From Parastagonospora avenae f. sp. tritici 18332-5 (Eukaryota; Ascomycota; Dothideomycetes; Pleosporales; Phaeosphaeriaceae): a DNA stretch of 64,000 nucleotides. The position numbers were made by a program, and so were the translations under genes. The stretch is from NCBI GenBank assembly GCA_022559985.1, contig JAFJTR010000069.1:62001-126000 (forward strand), read 5' to 3'. Within the stretch, counting starts at the first letter, position 1. Each line of letters opens with the position of its first letter. The notes beneath the pieces were generated by a model. The model was not told the DNA's origin and searched no databases. It worked only from the letters and a program-made list of their open reading frames with translations. Of the stretch, positions 1 through 11,437 are shown in pieces.

Positions 1-381
1 AACACCATTTTTAGGACGCATTACCGGCTGGAGCAGTGCGCATAGCACGACGAGCATTTCCTTTGTGCTTGTTAATTGTATAACATGGAAAGTCGACGAT
101 GTTGCATTCAGTCCTCGCATTCTCGCTCTCGCACCGCACCGCATCGTGATGAGGGCTCTACGGTTCTTTCTTGTATTGGAGCGCGCATTGCCACGCCAAG
201 CTAACACTGCAGAAGATTCGAAGGGCATGATGTGCCGATTCTCCCAGCAGGCAGTTACAATCGCTTGACCGCCCTTCAGCCATTTCGACGCCCCAAAGCC
301 GGGAAGCTGAGGGCTGATTCCCAGAGTACAACCGCAGAACGGGCCCCACGAATGTCTTGCCTTCTTACATATTTTTTGTCT
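1..381. other. Intergenic, window start
   Basis: No gene, RNA or repeat is recognised. Short open frames here show no family resemblance. The leading part may be the flank of a gene outside the window. Confidence 0.4.
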
Positions 382-1179
382 ATGAATTTAACCACCAGAA
401 TCAAGAAGTCCGAGGATCACGATGAACAACTCCTCTCCTCCACACCATCCGAAGAAGCATTCCTGTCCCGCATAGAAACCCATGCAAAGTACAAGCGGCG
501 CTCATACGATACCGATCACAACGCCCACATGCCCGAAGTCACTCTCCGCCTAAATCTTGACTCCCCACTAGGCACCACGACCGCCCCAAACCTCGCAAAA
601 AAGCAGAAGATAAACATCGTATACCGCGGCAACTCAATGCTCGAACGCCTCAAAACAACCGGTAAATCCACACGTCTCGCAAACCCCGCCGTCACATAGA
701 ACGCCGGCTGCGGCGGCGATAAGAATGCTATCGTCGCGTATCACCTGCATCAAGGGCTCTTCCAGACATTGAAATGCGCGCAGGATGAAGGTGATGGTAC
801 ATGCGATATCAAGCTCTGGATTCTAGTCGGTTGGACGAATGAGTTACACGCCAAGCGCGCTTTTCGCACTGCAGATGTGGAGTGTTGGAAAATGCTTGTA
901 GATGCGTGCTTGGGGATTGCGCCGGGGAGTAGAGTGCTGGCGTGTGATTTGTTCTATCGCGTGGATGTTGGGTAGGAGATTATAGAGGAGAGTAGTGCGA
1001 TGTTGTAGGAGGTTGTTGAGGAGGTGGGAAACGAGAGGGTGGTTTGGGTGGAGGCGAGACGGAAGATTGGTAGGGAGATGTTGGAGGATCATGTGCATTT
1101 GAAAGAAGAAGGGTATGCGGTCTGGGATGGGGTGCTTTGGCCGTATGTTGTTGACGCTTTGGGAATGGAGGAGGGATAG
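382..1179 (+). pseudogene. Decayed SGNH/GDSL-type esterase, three in-frame TAG stops
   Basis: One reading frame from the ATG at 382 to the TAG at 1177-1179 reads as an SGNH (GDSL-like) acylhydrolase, but is cut by TAG codons at 697-699, 973-975 and 1006-1008. Family blocks are visible in order: a block-I remnant GNSMLERL near 630-655, where the family has Gly-Asp-Ser; NAGCGGDKNA after the first stop (block II); GWTNEL near 832 (block III); and DHVHLKEEGYAVWDG near 1087-1131, carrying the Asp-x-x-His end block. Families of this kind hydrolyse acetyl or other esters. Frame is preserved across all 798 bases, so decay came by substitution rather than indel. The catalytic block also reads Asn for Asp, so stop readthrough alone would not restore the usual motif. 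Not likely to make active enzyme. Confidence 0.8.
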
Positions 1180-1318
1180 GTAGGATGTGTAGTTTATTCA
1201 TCCCGAAATTTCAGGGAATCTCAATACGCCATTCCAATGCTCAAAAAGCCGGATTCCAAGCCTTTTCAACGCCATTACGCCTTGCGCATAATCAATGCCC
1301 ATATGTACACAGCGACTT

Positions 1319-1933
1319 CTAGATAGAAGCACCACCCTTCTTCTTCTTCTCAATCTCATCCTTCAGCTGCACCAAATCCTGCTCCGTCGCCTCAAACTCC
1401 AGCCCCTGCTTAACCCACTGCTCCGCCTCTTCCAACCTGCCCATCTCCAGCAAACACTTGCCTCTCCTCCACCATCCCTTCGCATTCCCGACTTTCTTCA
1501 TCTCCACGCTCGCTTCGGCGTCTATCGCGCCCTCAGCCCAAAGCTGCTGCGCCATATTCGCCTGCGCGCGATTACTCAACAAGCTCGAGACTTCCTCGCG
1601 CACCAGCCCCGAGGGCTCCCATGATGGCCGTCCGAGCGCCATGTCGATAGCGAGGCCATATAGCTTGACAGCACTGCTGTGGTTGCCCTTGCGGAACTCG
1701 GCGTTGCCGGATTCGCGCAGCTTGCCGATTTGCGCGGAGCGCTTGGGGTTGACGGGGACGGGGGGTGGGGGCGTGCCTGTGGGTGTTTCGACGTTGAGCA
1801 GATTGCGGTGCAGGGCATTTAGCGCTTCGAGCTCGGCATTGAGTATGTTGGTCGCGCTGTGAGATGCGGATATGGTTTTGGTGGAGGGGTCCATTTCGAG
1901 TGGGAGGAGGGTGAAGGTGTCGGGTGACTCCAT
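1319..1933 (-). CDS. sec72: Sec72-like ER translocation subunit (TPR protein)
   Basis: Single-exon gene of 204 aa. The chosen start (MESPDTFTLLPLEMD) matches the usual N-terminus of fungal Sec72; a longer in-frame extension to 2125 is Pro/Ser-rich and looks untranslated. The segment PVNPKRSAQIGKLRESGN begins the first helix of a tetratricopeptide unit, followed by FRKGNHSSAVKLYGLAIDMA and a second unit with GWWRRGKCLLEMGRLEEAE. The C-terminus is charged (EIEKKKKGGASI). In yeast Sec72 joins Sec62/63/71 on the cytosolic face of the ER for post-translational import and docks Hsp70 through its TPRs. No membrane segment is seen, as expected. Identification is from remembered family features. Confidence 0.85.
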   Translation of the reverse strand: MESPDTFTLLPLEMDPSTKTISASHSATNILNAELEALNALHRNLLNVETPTGTPPPPVPVNPKRSAQIGKLRESGNAEFRKGNHSSAVKLYGLAIDMALGRPSWEPSGLVREEVSSLLSNRAQANMAQQLWAEGAIDAEASVEMKKVGNAKGWWRRGKCLLEMGRLEEAEQWVKQGLEFEATEQDLVQLKDEIEKKKKGGASI

Positions 1934-3040
1934 GGTGGGTGGTTGTGATACTGGAGATGTTGGTTGTTTATTGCCGACTCTAGATTTGGAGGTCTTGGGA
2001 GGGCGACGTTGTGGTGTTGTGAGATGTTGCGACGTTGGCGGAGATGTGGAGGGATGTGGACACTTGGAATGAATTATGGAAGGCGCGCTTATCGATAAGC
2101 TCCAGTCCACTTTAGCGCAGCACACTACGACGCGTTGTGTTATCCCACGTCTCCTTCGCTCAAGTTTCTATCACTCATTTTTGTCAGGGCGATGACTTGA
2201 ACTCTAGTCACAGGTCGCGTGATGAGCCTTGTATTGCCTAGCGCTGCAATGCATTCACCGAGTAATGCCCCTCTGCATCGCCATAATGTAGGTAGTCGGA
2301 GTCAATAGTGCCGCCTTCGAACGACACTTCATTGCCCTTGGCTACTCATTCGATGATAAGAGAAGCTTCACCTTGCATTTGCGTGCAGAAGGTCGTCAAC
2401 GCGTGGTAGGTGTATCAGTCTTGACTAAAATCCATGTACAGCCGGCCCCTTAACTTTTCATCTTCCCAGGACAATGCAGCAGCTTTCCATTATTTGGTGA
2501 TGTTTACGCCTGCTCATACTGATCTGAGTTCAGTCAGAATCGCTCTAGGATAGCCAAATGTAGTCGCATGCCCACTCTGCAAGTGGAAGACCTCTTGCAA
2601 TTGATACATCTCCCTGATATTGATTAGCTCAAGGAGTATCTCAAGACCCACGAGTCTTTCGACGATTTCCTGGCCATTATTCGTGCCGGTCGTATCGACT
2701 ACCAGCGGCGACTGAAGCCCGTGAAAGTTCTCCAGATCCTTCAACATATCGATGCCCTTCTGATTGAACCAAAGACCAAAGAGCTTGAGAAACTTAGGAA
2801 TCGGACCACCCATTACATTTACAGAACACAAGTCTACAAGATCGAACTCGAACTGAACACCACAATCAATCGATCGCTGCGTCTTAAGACATACAAGTCA
2901 CTGATCTGCGCTTGACTGCTTACCTGCTTAGGTCCAGAAGGCGCATCCGCAGATCCTCTGGTGTGGCGACCTGGTCAATCCATACTTAAATTTCCGAAGA
3001 GGTTAAGGGAACAAGGAAGCATAATTGTATCCAATTTCAG
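1934..3040. other. Intergenic with unassigned minus-strand reading frame
   Basis: About 1.1 kb between sec72 and the U-box remnant. The only notable content is a 105-codon minus-strand frame at 2514-2831, listed separately. Confidence 0.4.
2514..2831 (-). other. Possible gene fragment, unrecognised
   Basis: An open frame of 105 codons with protein-like composition (for example PKFLKLFGLWFNQKGIDML and EIVERLVGLEILLELI). The frame continues upstream as FEFDLVDLCSVNV to a possible acceptor. I do not recognise a family. It could be an exon of a leucine-rich protein, an old gene remnant, or chance. Confidence 0.25.
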
Positions 3041-4499
3041 ATCTCCCGCGAGTATTGCTGTCATGTTAGCAGCGAGATCATGGAAGATCCTGTCCTTACC
3101 GACGACAACTTTACCTATGAGCGCAAGAACATTGAACGAGGGTTTCAATCGAACGATACCTCGCCGATCACGAATCTGATACTTCCCAATCTCATTCTCC
3201 GACCAAATCTGCAAATGAGAGAAGCCATCGTACAGTTTCTAAGTGGCACGGAAATCACTTCCAAGTACCAAGCCCTCCGTGGAGATGCCCATCCGATGCG
3301 CGTTACCTTTAAGTCTCCACTTGATACAAGGCCACTGCTTCTGCCTCGCCAACTGCTGCTGCTAGAGCTGTGGGAGCTTGCATTCAGATTGACAAAGGGG
3401 CGTTACTCCAGCCTCGAGCTACAGCATCGCAACACACATCTTGCCTCTTCCCAAACCGTTATTAGCACGGCTTTGAATCATGAACATACGGCTTTCATCA
3501 CGCCGGCAGATCCCGAAACTTCGAATGCAGTCTCAAGCAACATGCAAGAGATCTGCCTCGTGAAATTTTATGACAGTACATTCAGCCATGTGGTTGTTTC
3601 GTATTGGGAACCGAGGAACACCACGCGCTCACTAGGCTCGTCGGTATTCAAGTACTATCGCGCGAAACTTTCGACAGATTCGTCGACCAATGTGGATAAG
3701 AGTTTCGTTTTGTGCACCGCTACGAATGACGTTGGCGATGGTCACTTCAATGGAACAGTTATTGATGGTCCGTGGGATTTGCTGTCGAAGGATTTCACCC
3801 CCGAGCGGTCAACTGGCGTGTTGACAATCGAGTCATGCCTTGCCAAAATCGATGATCCTGGATACGAAGAGACCTTTCCTCGCGGACGTGATGGCAATCA
3901 GCAGTTGGTATTCAAGATGGCAATTGCAGGGCCATCTTCCTCGGGCAAGAACCAGCGCAATCAACTCAGCCGTCTCGACATACTAAAACAGATGTTCAAT
4001 GCGTTCATGGACAGGTTGCTGGCGTACAACTTTCGGACGCACATGGGATTGGTAACGTTCGGGAGCAAAGCTACCGTCGCACAAGGTATCACAAACGCGG
4101 TGGAGAACTTTCGTCATAAACTCAACAGCCTGACGACGATAGTTGACACCGCGATGTGGGATAGTAAGTTCTCTCTCTTCAGGATAGACATTAACGCAGT
4201 GCCCGGGTGTTGCACTTGTACAAGACCAACTTCAAGCTTACGCAGAGAAGTATCCCTCTGCAAAGTTGCGCATCATCTGCATTTCGGACGGAGAAGACAA
4301 CAAATCTAAACAGAGCATGGTAAATGTCGCTGCCCGGCTCTACAAACAAGGAATCAAACTTGATGCCTTCTGTCTCAGAGATGCTGCCAATGCGGACCTA
4401 CAGACAGTCTCCTATCTTACCGAAGGTTACACATTTGAACATAAGACTCTCAAAGAGGCTATGGCGATATGTGAGCTAGAACCTGTACTTTCGAGCTAG
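3041..4499 (+). pseudogene. U-box / vWA-like protein remnant
   Basis: The exon opening after an acceptor at 3039-3040 gives a U-box: HVSSEIMEDPVLTDDNFTYE, then NIERGF, TSPITNL and LRPNLQMREAI. The first Met in frame (3080) falls inside this domain, so any true start lies upstream. A vWA-like region follows (SRLDILKQMFNAFMDRLLAY, HMGLVTFGS) and ends with RIICISDGEDNKSK. The MIDAS acidic position is absent (MAIAGPSSS). A donor GTAAGT at 4164 and acceptor CAG at 4197-4199 give an intron, but the coding frame on the far side (VALVQDQLQAY, near 4209-4241) is then off by one base. The acceptor at 4223-4224 restores frame but drops that conserved stretch. Related fungal proteins continue into an E2-like domain, missing here after the stop at 4497. 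I read this as a decaying gene; an unusual splice is the alternative. Confidence 0.55.
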
Positions 4500-4999
4500 C
4501 GGAAGTTTGAGGGGGAGAGGGTGTAGGTGTTGATAGGAGCGGGGTGATGGTGGTGGAGGAGGTGATGACGGTTAGGGAGGAGGAGGTGGGGGAGGTGGGG
4601 GAGGTGTGGTAGAAGTATTTTGCTAGTTTAGCTGGGTTTCTGGAGGGCTTTTTGGTGTGCTTGGGGGTGGGTTTTACGATGGCAACGGACTTTCTGGTGG
4701 AGCTACGCGTTTGGCGGGTGGGGAGTGGGCAGGACATGGTGAAATGAGAAATGTTTGAAGTTCAGTAGATGTTTTCCTCGAGATGATGCTTCAAGATCTG
4801 ATCTGCTGCAACACGGGGGGTTCGGAGGTGTTCTACTGCTTCTGCATTGTGCGGAATGTACAAAGCTGACGACAGAATCAGTGGAAGAGACAAAGACGTC
4901 ACATGGATTACAACAGAACGAACAAAGATGTGTTGGCTTCAACGAAGAACAATGTACATTGAAAGCACATGATACAGATTTTGTACAGAATTCGATGTA
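4500..4999. other. Intergenic with GGGAGGTG-rich tract
   Basis: Downstream of the U-box remnant the plus strand is purine-rich, with repeated GGGGGAGGT units near 4579-4609. No gene is recognised. It may be the eroded 3' part of the upstream gene. Confidence 0.4.
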
Positions 5000-6151
5000 T
5001 TAGTCGTTCAATTTACCGTAAAACGGAAGGCCAATTGCTTGGAGCAGCAGGCGCGCGTCCTTGTTGCTCGTGGCGTCTGTGCAAATGGTGATGTGCAAAC
5101 CCGGAATCATCTTTGGAGGGTATCTGGCTGTTGTTAGTGGGGCGAGAACTGGTCGGGAGTATCGACATACGCATCGTAGTTGACCTCAATCTCAGGAAAC
5201 AGAGCAAGCTGATCGGGAGTGAGACCTAAACTGATGTTGCCATGGCCATCACCTGATGAGCCTTTCGCGCCCTTCCACTCCTTGATCTTGGGAAGAACGA
5301 CATCGATGAGCTTGGCGAGGAATTCGGTCGCGTTTTGGTGCTCCATGGTGGCTGTGGCGGAGACATATCTGCCCTCCCGAAGTCCCCAGCCGACTACATT
5401 GTGGCGGGCCTTGTGTGATTCGGCGCGCACGTTGGTGATAGCCTGCAGAATCATACCAGCTACGTGTAGGTTGCCACTGTTCTCTTGCGCCTCGGGTACA
5501 AAAGAGTGGACAACGACTTTTGTGATTTTGGGTATATTGCGGAAGGTGCGAGGTTCGTTGAGCAGGCGAAGGACCTCACCCTTTCCCCTGGGGCCTCTGA
5601 GCGGACGATTCTTGTAGTATGGCGAGTCGCCGATCCATTCTCGTAAGCGCTGTTCGTTCTTGGGCGCGCGGAAGCCGGGCGGGTAGTGTTGGTATGTGAG
5701 GCTGAGCAGGTCGGAAGCGATGGTACTCTGGTATGTCTGCTCAAGGCGTGGGAGACTGAAGGGGCCGGGCTGGAATGCTCGTGATGCTGGATCCGATACA
5801 GGCGGTGGCTGGTGGGGGTGCAGAGGGCCGCGGTAGTACTTGGGCGAGCGGTATTGGTATCTATCGTCCCTTAGCTGGTGGTCACATGGCTCCCGTGACC
5901 GCTCTTTCGCACCTGCTGGGCGGCAGCTCGTTCTTGCCTCTCCGGCGCAGTCTACTCCGCGCTACGGGATCAAAGTTCTTGACGAGCTCCTCTGATGGCG
6001 CTGGCACTACCAGCGACGAAGCCGATTCCACCTCTTTCACGGCGTCGATCGAGGCATTGCGGCGACATGATGGGAGGGCGGCGCGTATTATGGGCCTTGC
6101 ATCTCTGCTCAGCGCAGAGGCGGTCCGCAGTGGCAGTTCGCGCAGGGCCAT
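5000..6151 (-). CDS. mrpL7: Mitochondrial large-subunit ribosomal protein uL5m
   Basis: Three exons, 6151-5913, 5860-5171 and 5123-5000, joined by introns of 52 and 47 bp, give 350 aa with all phases consistent. The N-terminus (MALRELPLRTASALSRDARP) is Arg/Ala/Leu-rich without acids, like a mitochondrial presequence. The bL5/uL5 core follows: RTFRNIPKITKVVVHSF, AITNVRAESHKARHNVVGWG, then FPEIEVNYDAYPPKMIPGLH and the end ATSNKDARLLLQAIGLPFYG. uL5 contacts 5S rRNA in bacteria; in fungal mitoribosomes it sits in the central protuberance. The start codon is the first Met giving a targeting-type sequence; the longer upstream frame is not needed. It shares a 459-bp divergent promoter region with the ubiquitin protease gene. 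Confidence 0.9.
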
Positions 6152-6610
6152 TGTTCGCTGACGTCGGCTTGGGATGCGAAACCCATGTGGATGCACGCTC
6201 GAATGCACTTTTCGATGTCTTGGCGGAAGTCTAGGCCAGACCCCGTCCGACTCCAGCCAATGGGCGCGTGTCTTGTCCGCATCTGCCCTCGTCCACCACC
6301 GTCTGTCTGCATGCGCCTGCACTTCACGATCGAGTCTGCGGCTGAAGAATTGAAGGAAAAATTCTCTCTACGTCTCCCCTGATCGCGTTCCCGTTTTGTC
6401 ACCTGACTTGCCAGCTTCATCGTGACCGCTGACCCGTGCGCCGCGTGTCATCACACCACAGCGTGTCGTCCCCAGCGTGTCGTCCCCCACTTGCCCACCT
6501 GCCCGTCTGCACCTGCCTCACCCTTCACGCTGCCCCGTTGGCTGCATTCCCCACGATTTCCGTCTTAACCCTGCGCCCGTCTCCAGCCTGCATGGGTACA
6601 TTACACCACC
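6152..6610. promoter_or_regulatory. Divergent promoter region between uL5m and ubiquitin protease
   Basis: The two start codons face away from each other across 459 bp. The stretch holds pyrimidine-rich runs and repeated CGTGTCGTCCCC-type text near 6462-6486. No clear TATA box is seen. A shared promoter is inferred from position only. Confidence 0.5.
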
Positions 6611-9372
6611 ATGAAGACCTCTGGCGTTTCGCGCTTCCTCAGCCGTCGTGACAAGCACCATGAGAAGCGCTCGTCCAAGGGCACCCCCAGTAAAGTACGC
6701 CTGTCTCCTTCAGCTTCATGTAGTTCCTTGACCCCGCTGCTGCCCCCGACCGACTTTCCGCGGCGTGGCCATCAACGGCACTCGAAGAGCCTCGAGTCGC
6801 TGTATCACAAGCTCCCGTATGCGCTCTGGTCGTCGGTGGAGGATGGCATCCAATTCTTCCAGCGAAGCTCCCCGAATCGCGCATCTGTAACATTTACAAC
6901 GCTGCACTTTCACACGTCAATTTTCTAACATCGTGTTTTCTCAGTCGCGCCTCTCCAACCATGCCTCCCCAGACCTCTATACCATCTTCACCAATGAGGA
7001 CGCCGAGACCGCAGCGGATAAAGATACCGAGAAGAAGGTGCGTCGGACCGAAGACACGTCCGTCTTCGATCGTTGACCTTTGCAGGTCAAGATGCTTCTC
7101 ACCCGTCTCCATGGAGCCGGCATAACGCGCATGCGAGAGGAACAGGCCCAATATGCGCTTTCCTGGAGTCCCGATGACATCGACAAGGCCTACGACATTC
7201 TGGTCCTCGCCAACGAGTCGCTTGAAGGGGAGTTGAAGGACTATGAACCAAATGTCCAAATGTTGGGAGCTGTCAACAGGAATATGGTCACATGTTACCT
7301 TGACGCCTTGCTTTTCGCCATGTTTGCCCGTCTCGACAGCTTTGAAGCTATGCTGTACGATACCTTTGAGGACGAACCACGGATGAAGCTCGCTGCTGTA
7401 TTGCGTCTATGGGTCAACCTTTTGCGCACCGGTCAGCTCATCAGAGTCGAGCTTGTACGTCAACGCTGTCGCTGATCCCGTGCAAAGCTAATATTTGCCC
7501 AGACACAGCACCTGCAAGATGCACTGGCCAAGTGTGGCTGGGAAGAAGCCGCTGAGATCTGCCAGCAGGACGCATCTGAAGCTTTCACTTTCATCACGGG
7601 CGCGCTTGAGCTGCCATTACTCACCTTGAAGATGGACATATATCATACGGGGCGCGAAGACAAGGAGGACGACCATAGGTTCGTCAACGAGCGCCTTCTC
7701 GAAGTTGCAATTCCGGAGCAAGACGGTGATCGTGTCATCACCCTTGAAGACTGTCTCGAGACCTACTTCAACAACCGCATCGAGGTCAAACGTTATTTGC
7801 AACGGCAGAACACAATAGCTTCAATCAAGTCGACAAATGAGACTACTGTAGACAGGGACCCAGAGAAGAGTGAGACTTTGTACATTGAGACGGTTGAGCT
7901 ATTAGGACCCGAGTCCCCACTTGTGGCAACGCCAACAGCAATGGAACCCACAACGCCATCCACGCCAGCTCGGCCCCAGCTCAACGGAAGGCGGCGTGCG
8001 GACAGCATATTTAGTCAGAGACTCGCGCAAAAGTCGTCCGACGACAGAGCCTTCAACGAGAAGAAACATTTGCAGGAAATGTTGGACAACAGTTCCAGTG
8101 GTCGCCCAAGGTCTGCTTCTCTCCTTAGGAAGGAGATCCTGATGCCAGCTTGGCAATTTTTCAGCTTAATCCGTGAGTACTTCCTCTCAAATCGCAATTC
8201 ATGCTAACCATGACCTAGCGTGGTACACCGACAACGTGCCCAAGAGTGATGCGCAAGTGGCGGCACACTTCTCAGTCAAGCGTCCAGTTCTTGGCATCTG
8301 TCTCAAGCGATACACCATGACACCAAATGGTTCACCCAAACGTCTAGAGACTTTTATCGACATACCGCTGGAAATAGGCTTGCCACATTTCATATCGGAT
8401 GAGCGCATGAAAGACGAGGGCCCGCTCTTCGGCAATTTCAAGCTAGTACTGCAATCTGTAGTCTGCCATCGTGGAGTGTCTGTCGACTCCGGACACTATG
8501 TTTCGTTAGTCCGTGCCAACGACCACGAGAGGCCTGGAACTTCTCAGTCAGGAGAAGACGAAGTTGCGGAAAGCTGGCTACGCTTTGATGACCTGGCAAA
8601 CCCAAGAGTCGTTCAAGTGGACATCAAACAGGCTTTGTGCGAAGAGTCTCCGTATCTCCTCTTCTACCAGGTCCAGCCCATTGACGAAGAGCTGGCAATG
8701 AGAGGGGATCCGCCAGGGTACGAATCGCAAAGTGGCCTTCCTTCGATGGATCCTTCTAAGGAGACCCTTGCCTCGGCCGCGGCCACCGACACGGATGCCG
8801 GTGAAGACGGAGACACGATTGCACCAAGTGCACCGTCACATACAAGAACCGCGTCAAACTTCTCGGAAGAGCCTATGAGTCGGAACAGCACCTCGAGCAA
8901 CCGGCGAAGCAGCACCGCCATCGACGACACCGAAGGAAGTGCGCGAAGCTTCTCGCGCGGCCGCACAGCACCACCAACACCCGACGAACACAAGAACAGC
9001 TTCCTCTCAATATCCCGCCGAGGCTCGCGCATCTTCGGCAACAACAGAAGTCGACCAAGCAGTCCGAGCGGCGAAAACAGGCTCTCCTTCACCCTATCCA
9101 GACTGACCGGTCGCGGAAGCAAGGACAAGCTCGTCTTTACTGAATCAGCTAACTCAGATGATCCTGTCATCGTCATAGACGAGGTGATCAGCAACGACAA
9201 CGTTCAGAGTCCTGCGAAGGAGAAGAAAGATGGAACTCTCTCGCGCAGCAAGAGTAAGAAGGAGAAGAAGAAGGGTAAGTCGAGGAGTAAGAGCAAGGAA
9301 CCTGGTGAAGCTTTAGACAAGGCGAAACATAAGGAGAAGAATCGACCGGATCGCGAGTGTGCGGTGATGTAA
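6611..9372 (+). CDS. UCH/USP-type ubiquitin protease with C-terminal CaaX box
   Basis: Five exons (6611-6886, 6945-7037, 7086-7454, 7503-8172, 8219-9372) with introns of 58, 48, 48 and 46 bp give 853 aa; every phase agrees. The catalytic Cys box is VNRNMVTCYLDALLFAM (Cys about 193), followed by QQDASEAF (about 267), the His box GVSVDSGHYVSLV (His about 562) and SWLRFDDL, then YLLFYQV, so the USP fold is complete. The N-terminus is basic and Ser-rich. After about residue 650 the chain is Ser/Arg/Lys-rich and disordered, ending in a lysine-rich stretch and CAVM, a CaaX sequence of the farnesyl type. That suggests membrane attachment of a deubiquitinase. The closest relatives are fungal proteins of this architecture that carry no yeast name I can give. 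Confidence 0.88.
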
Positions 9373-11437
9373 ATATGGACGAGGAGTGGTGGCGGCTGTT
9401 AATATTGCTTTATTGCATTGTACAAATCTTGATCTGTAGAGATCAAGTCTGCGCGGATTTGCGTTTGATTAGCGCGGCGTTCTTTGTCTTTTGGTAGGAT
9501 TCATGCATATACATTAGACGTAGCATTTTCTATCCTCAAACGCATGGCTGCGGCCTATGACAGAGAGAGCACATGTTGCACATCGCAGACTTTGGGTGAA
9601 CACCGGTATTCAAACGGAGTTCTTGAGTCTTGAATCGTCATCTTTGCACCTCTAATTTGAGAACACCAGCGGCTCTTGACCGGAGGCGATCATGTACCGA
9701 GCGTTTCGTTCGTGTAGCTTGGATGGAAGATGTGTGGTGACCCGGAGACCTGAGCCTTGTACGATCGCCAGCACCTCTCCCAATTCAAACTCCCATTTGT
9801 GTGATATCTCTAGTCGGCGAAATCTCGCAGACCTCCAGTGCTGTTTTTTGAGCCATTATTGTCAACATGTATAAGCAGTGATGAAACGCGCTACTCCTGA
9901 GTAGGCGTAGATGCTGACAATTATAGCTGGACGTGGCATGTGGATTTTCAGACCAGTAAGAGTATGCGCATCTCAAACCAGCCTTGCACTAGAGTAACAC
10001 GATTGCGAAATAAGATAATGGCAAGACAACCATTCCTTGTTATCAACAATGTACAATAGACATTTTTTCTTCCTTCGGTTTACACTTGCTCCAACAGAAT
10101 TTGATTACCCTTATGCAGCAACGCAGCCGTGAATATGAAGAACTTGAAGAAGCATACGCATATAAGGTTTTTAAGAACGTGCTGGTCTAGGTATGATACT
10201 TCTTCGCCCAGGTAAAGGTTCACTTAGACTTCGATCCACAGAGGCTTGCCTCGTTTCAACCTCATCCTTGCCGCGTTCTACAAGGCAAAAGCCAGCTACT
10301 GCGTGGCCGGTTTATGTTAACCAAATCAATATTGCAAGTTCAGTGTGATAGGGTGAGGGTGCAGCAATAGCTGCGATTGGTCTTCACAAGCGATAAGCAA
10401 CGCTATAATGATACGATGCAGAGTGGATGTTATTGGACCACAGAACCCCTGCAACAGGATATGAAATGCTCTTTTCATCCTACAGCGGTGTGCGCCGCCG
10501 CCGAGTTGCTTCTGGGCATGGTATGGAAGTGGTGGTGCAACGTGTAGGCAGAGGTACTTTAACAGTATCGTCTTTGGCTGTTACGTCACCAGCAGGCAAT
10601 CTCTGGAGACCCCCAGTTTTCGTCTGTGTTTGATGGTCTGATTAGCGATTGTACTCGTTAACCAACATAGTACCAGCTTGTTTCTATCTCAAAGGAGCTC
10701 AATATCATAGAGCGCTCAGCCCAGAAGCCAGGCAGTTTCCAAAAGAGCGTATTAATACGACGTAGCAATAATAACTGCGTAAAACTGGCTAGGAGACCAG
10801 AATATGGGATAATAATTAAGATGCAAGTCACAGAATGTCAAATTCGTATCGTGGCAGAGTGATGCGTCGATGTGTGTATCGGAGGGTGAGTATTCGGAAA
10901 ATACAAGCTTCTTCGTATTCACCGGGTACGTTAGCAAATCTGAAGTTTTGCATCTACGCTTTCAGAGATGCTCCGTTTGTTTTCAAAACGTTCAATCCTT
11001 CTTCATCCGCTAAGATCTAAATGGAGTTGTTTTAAACGTATAGCGGCAGCTACGGTATTTAGAGAATTAAGAGATGAAGAACACGTCGTCTTGATTCGCT
11101 CGCTAACATGTCTGGTAGGTGGCTGGATTCCTCGAGGTTTTTCAGCTGCGCCTCGATGGCCACCACGTCAGGCTTGTTATCCTGCGTGGTGGCGCCTGCT
11201 CAGCCACTATGCGACCGCCAGCACCACTCACAACATGAGTACGGCTTGAGCCCCACTATTTTTTCTGAAACCCAATTGCTTTTTCTCGTGTACATCTCCT
11301 GTCAGCTCAATCCTGCAGTCCTGCAGCCCTCTTCCACGACATCTCGCAACACGATTACTACAGTCGACCGCACCCTACTTACAAAGCCTGCCTCACTCTG
11401 CAAACCTGTACAAACGCTCATCAGAGGTCGTGTTCTC
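9373..11437. other. Long intergenic stretch, nothing recognised
   Basis: About 2 kb upstream of the HET-NACHT gene, moderately A/T-rich, with only short open frames lacking family features. No tRNA-type box pair, TIR or LTR was noticed. It may include the 5' leader and promoter of the next gene. Confidence 0.45.

Noticed and set aside
11108..11437. 110-codon N-terminal extension of the HET-NACHT protein
   Set aside because: Low-complexity Ser/Thr/Ala text with no similarity to HET proteins, which normally begin near MRLL; treated as leader.
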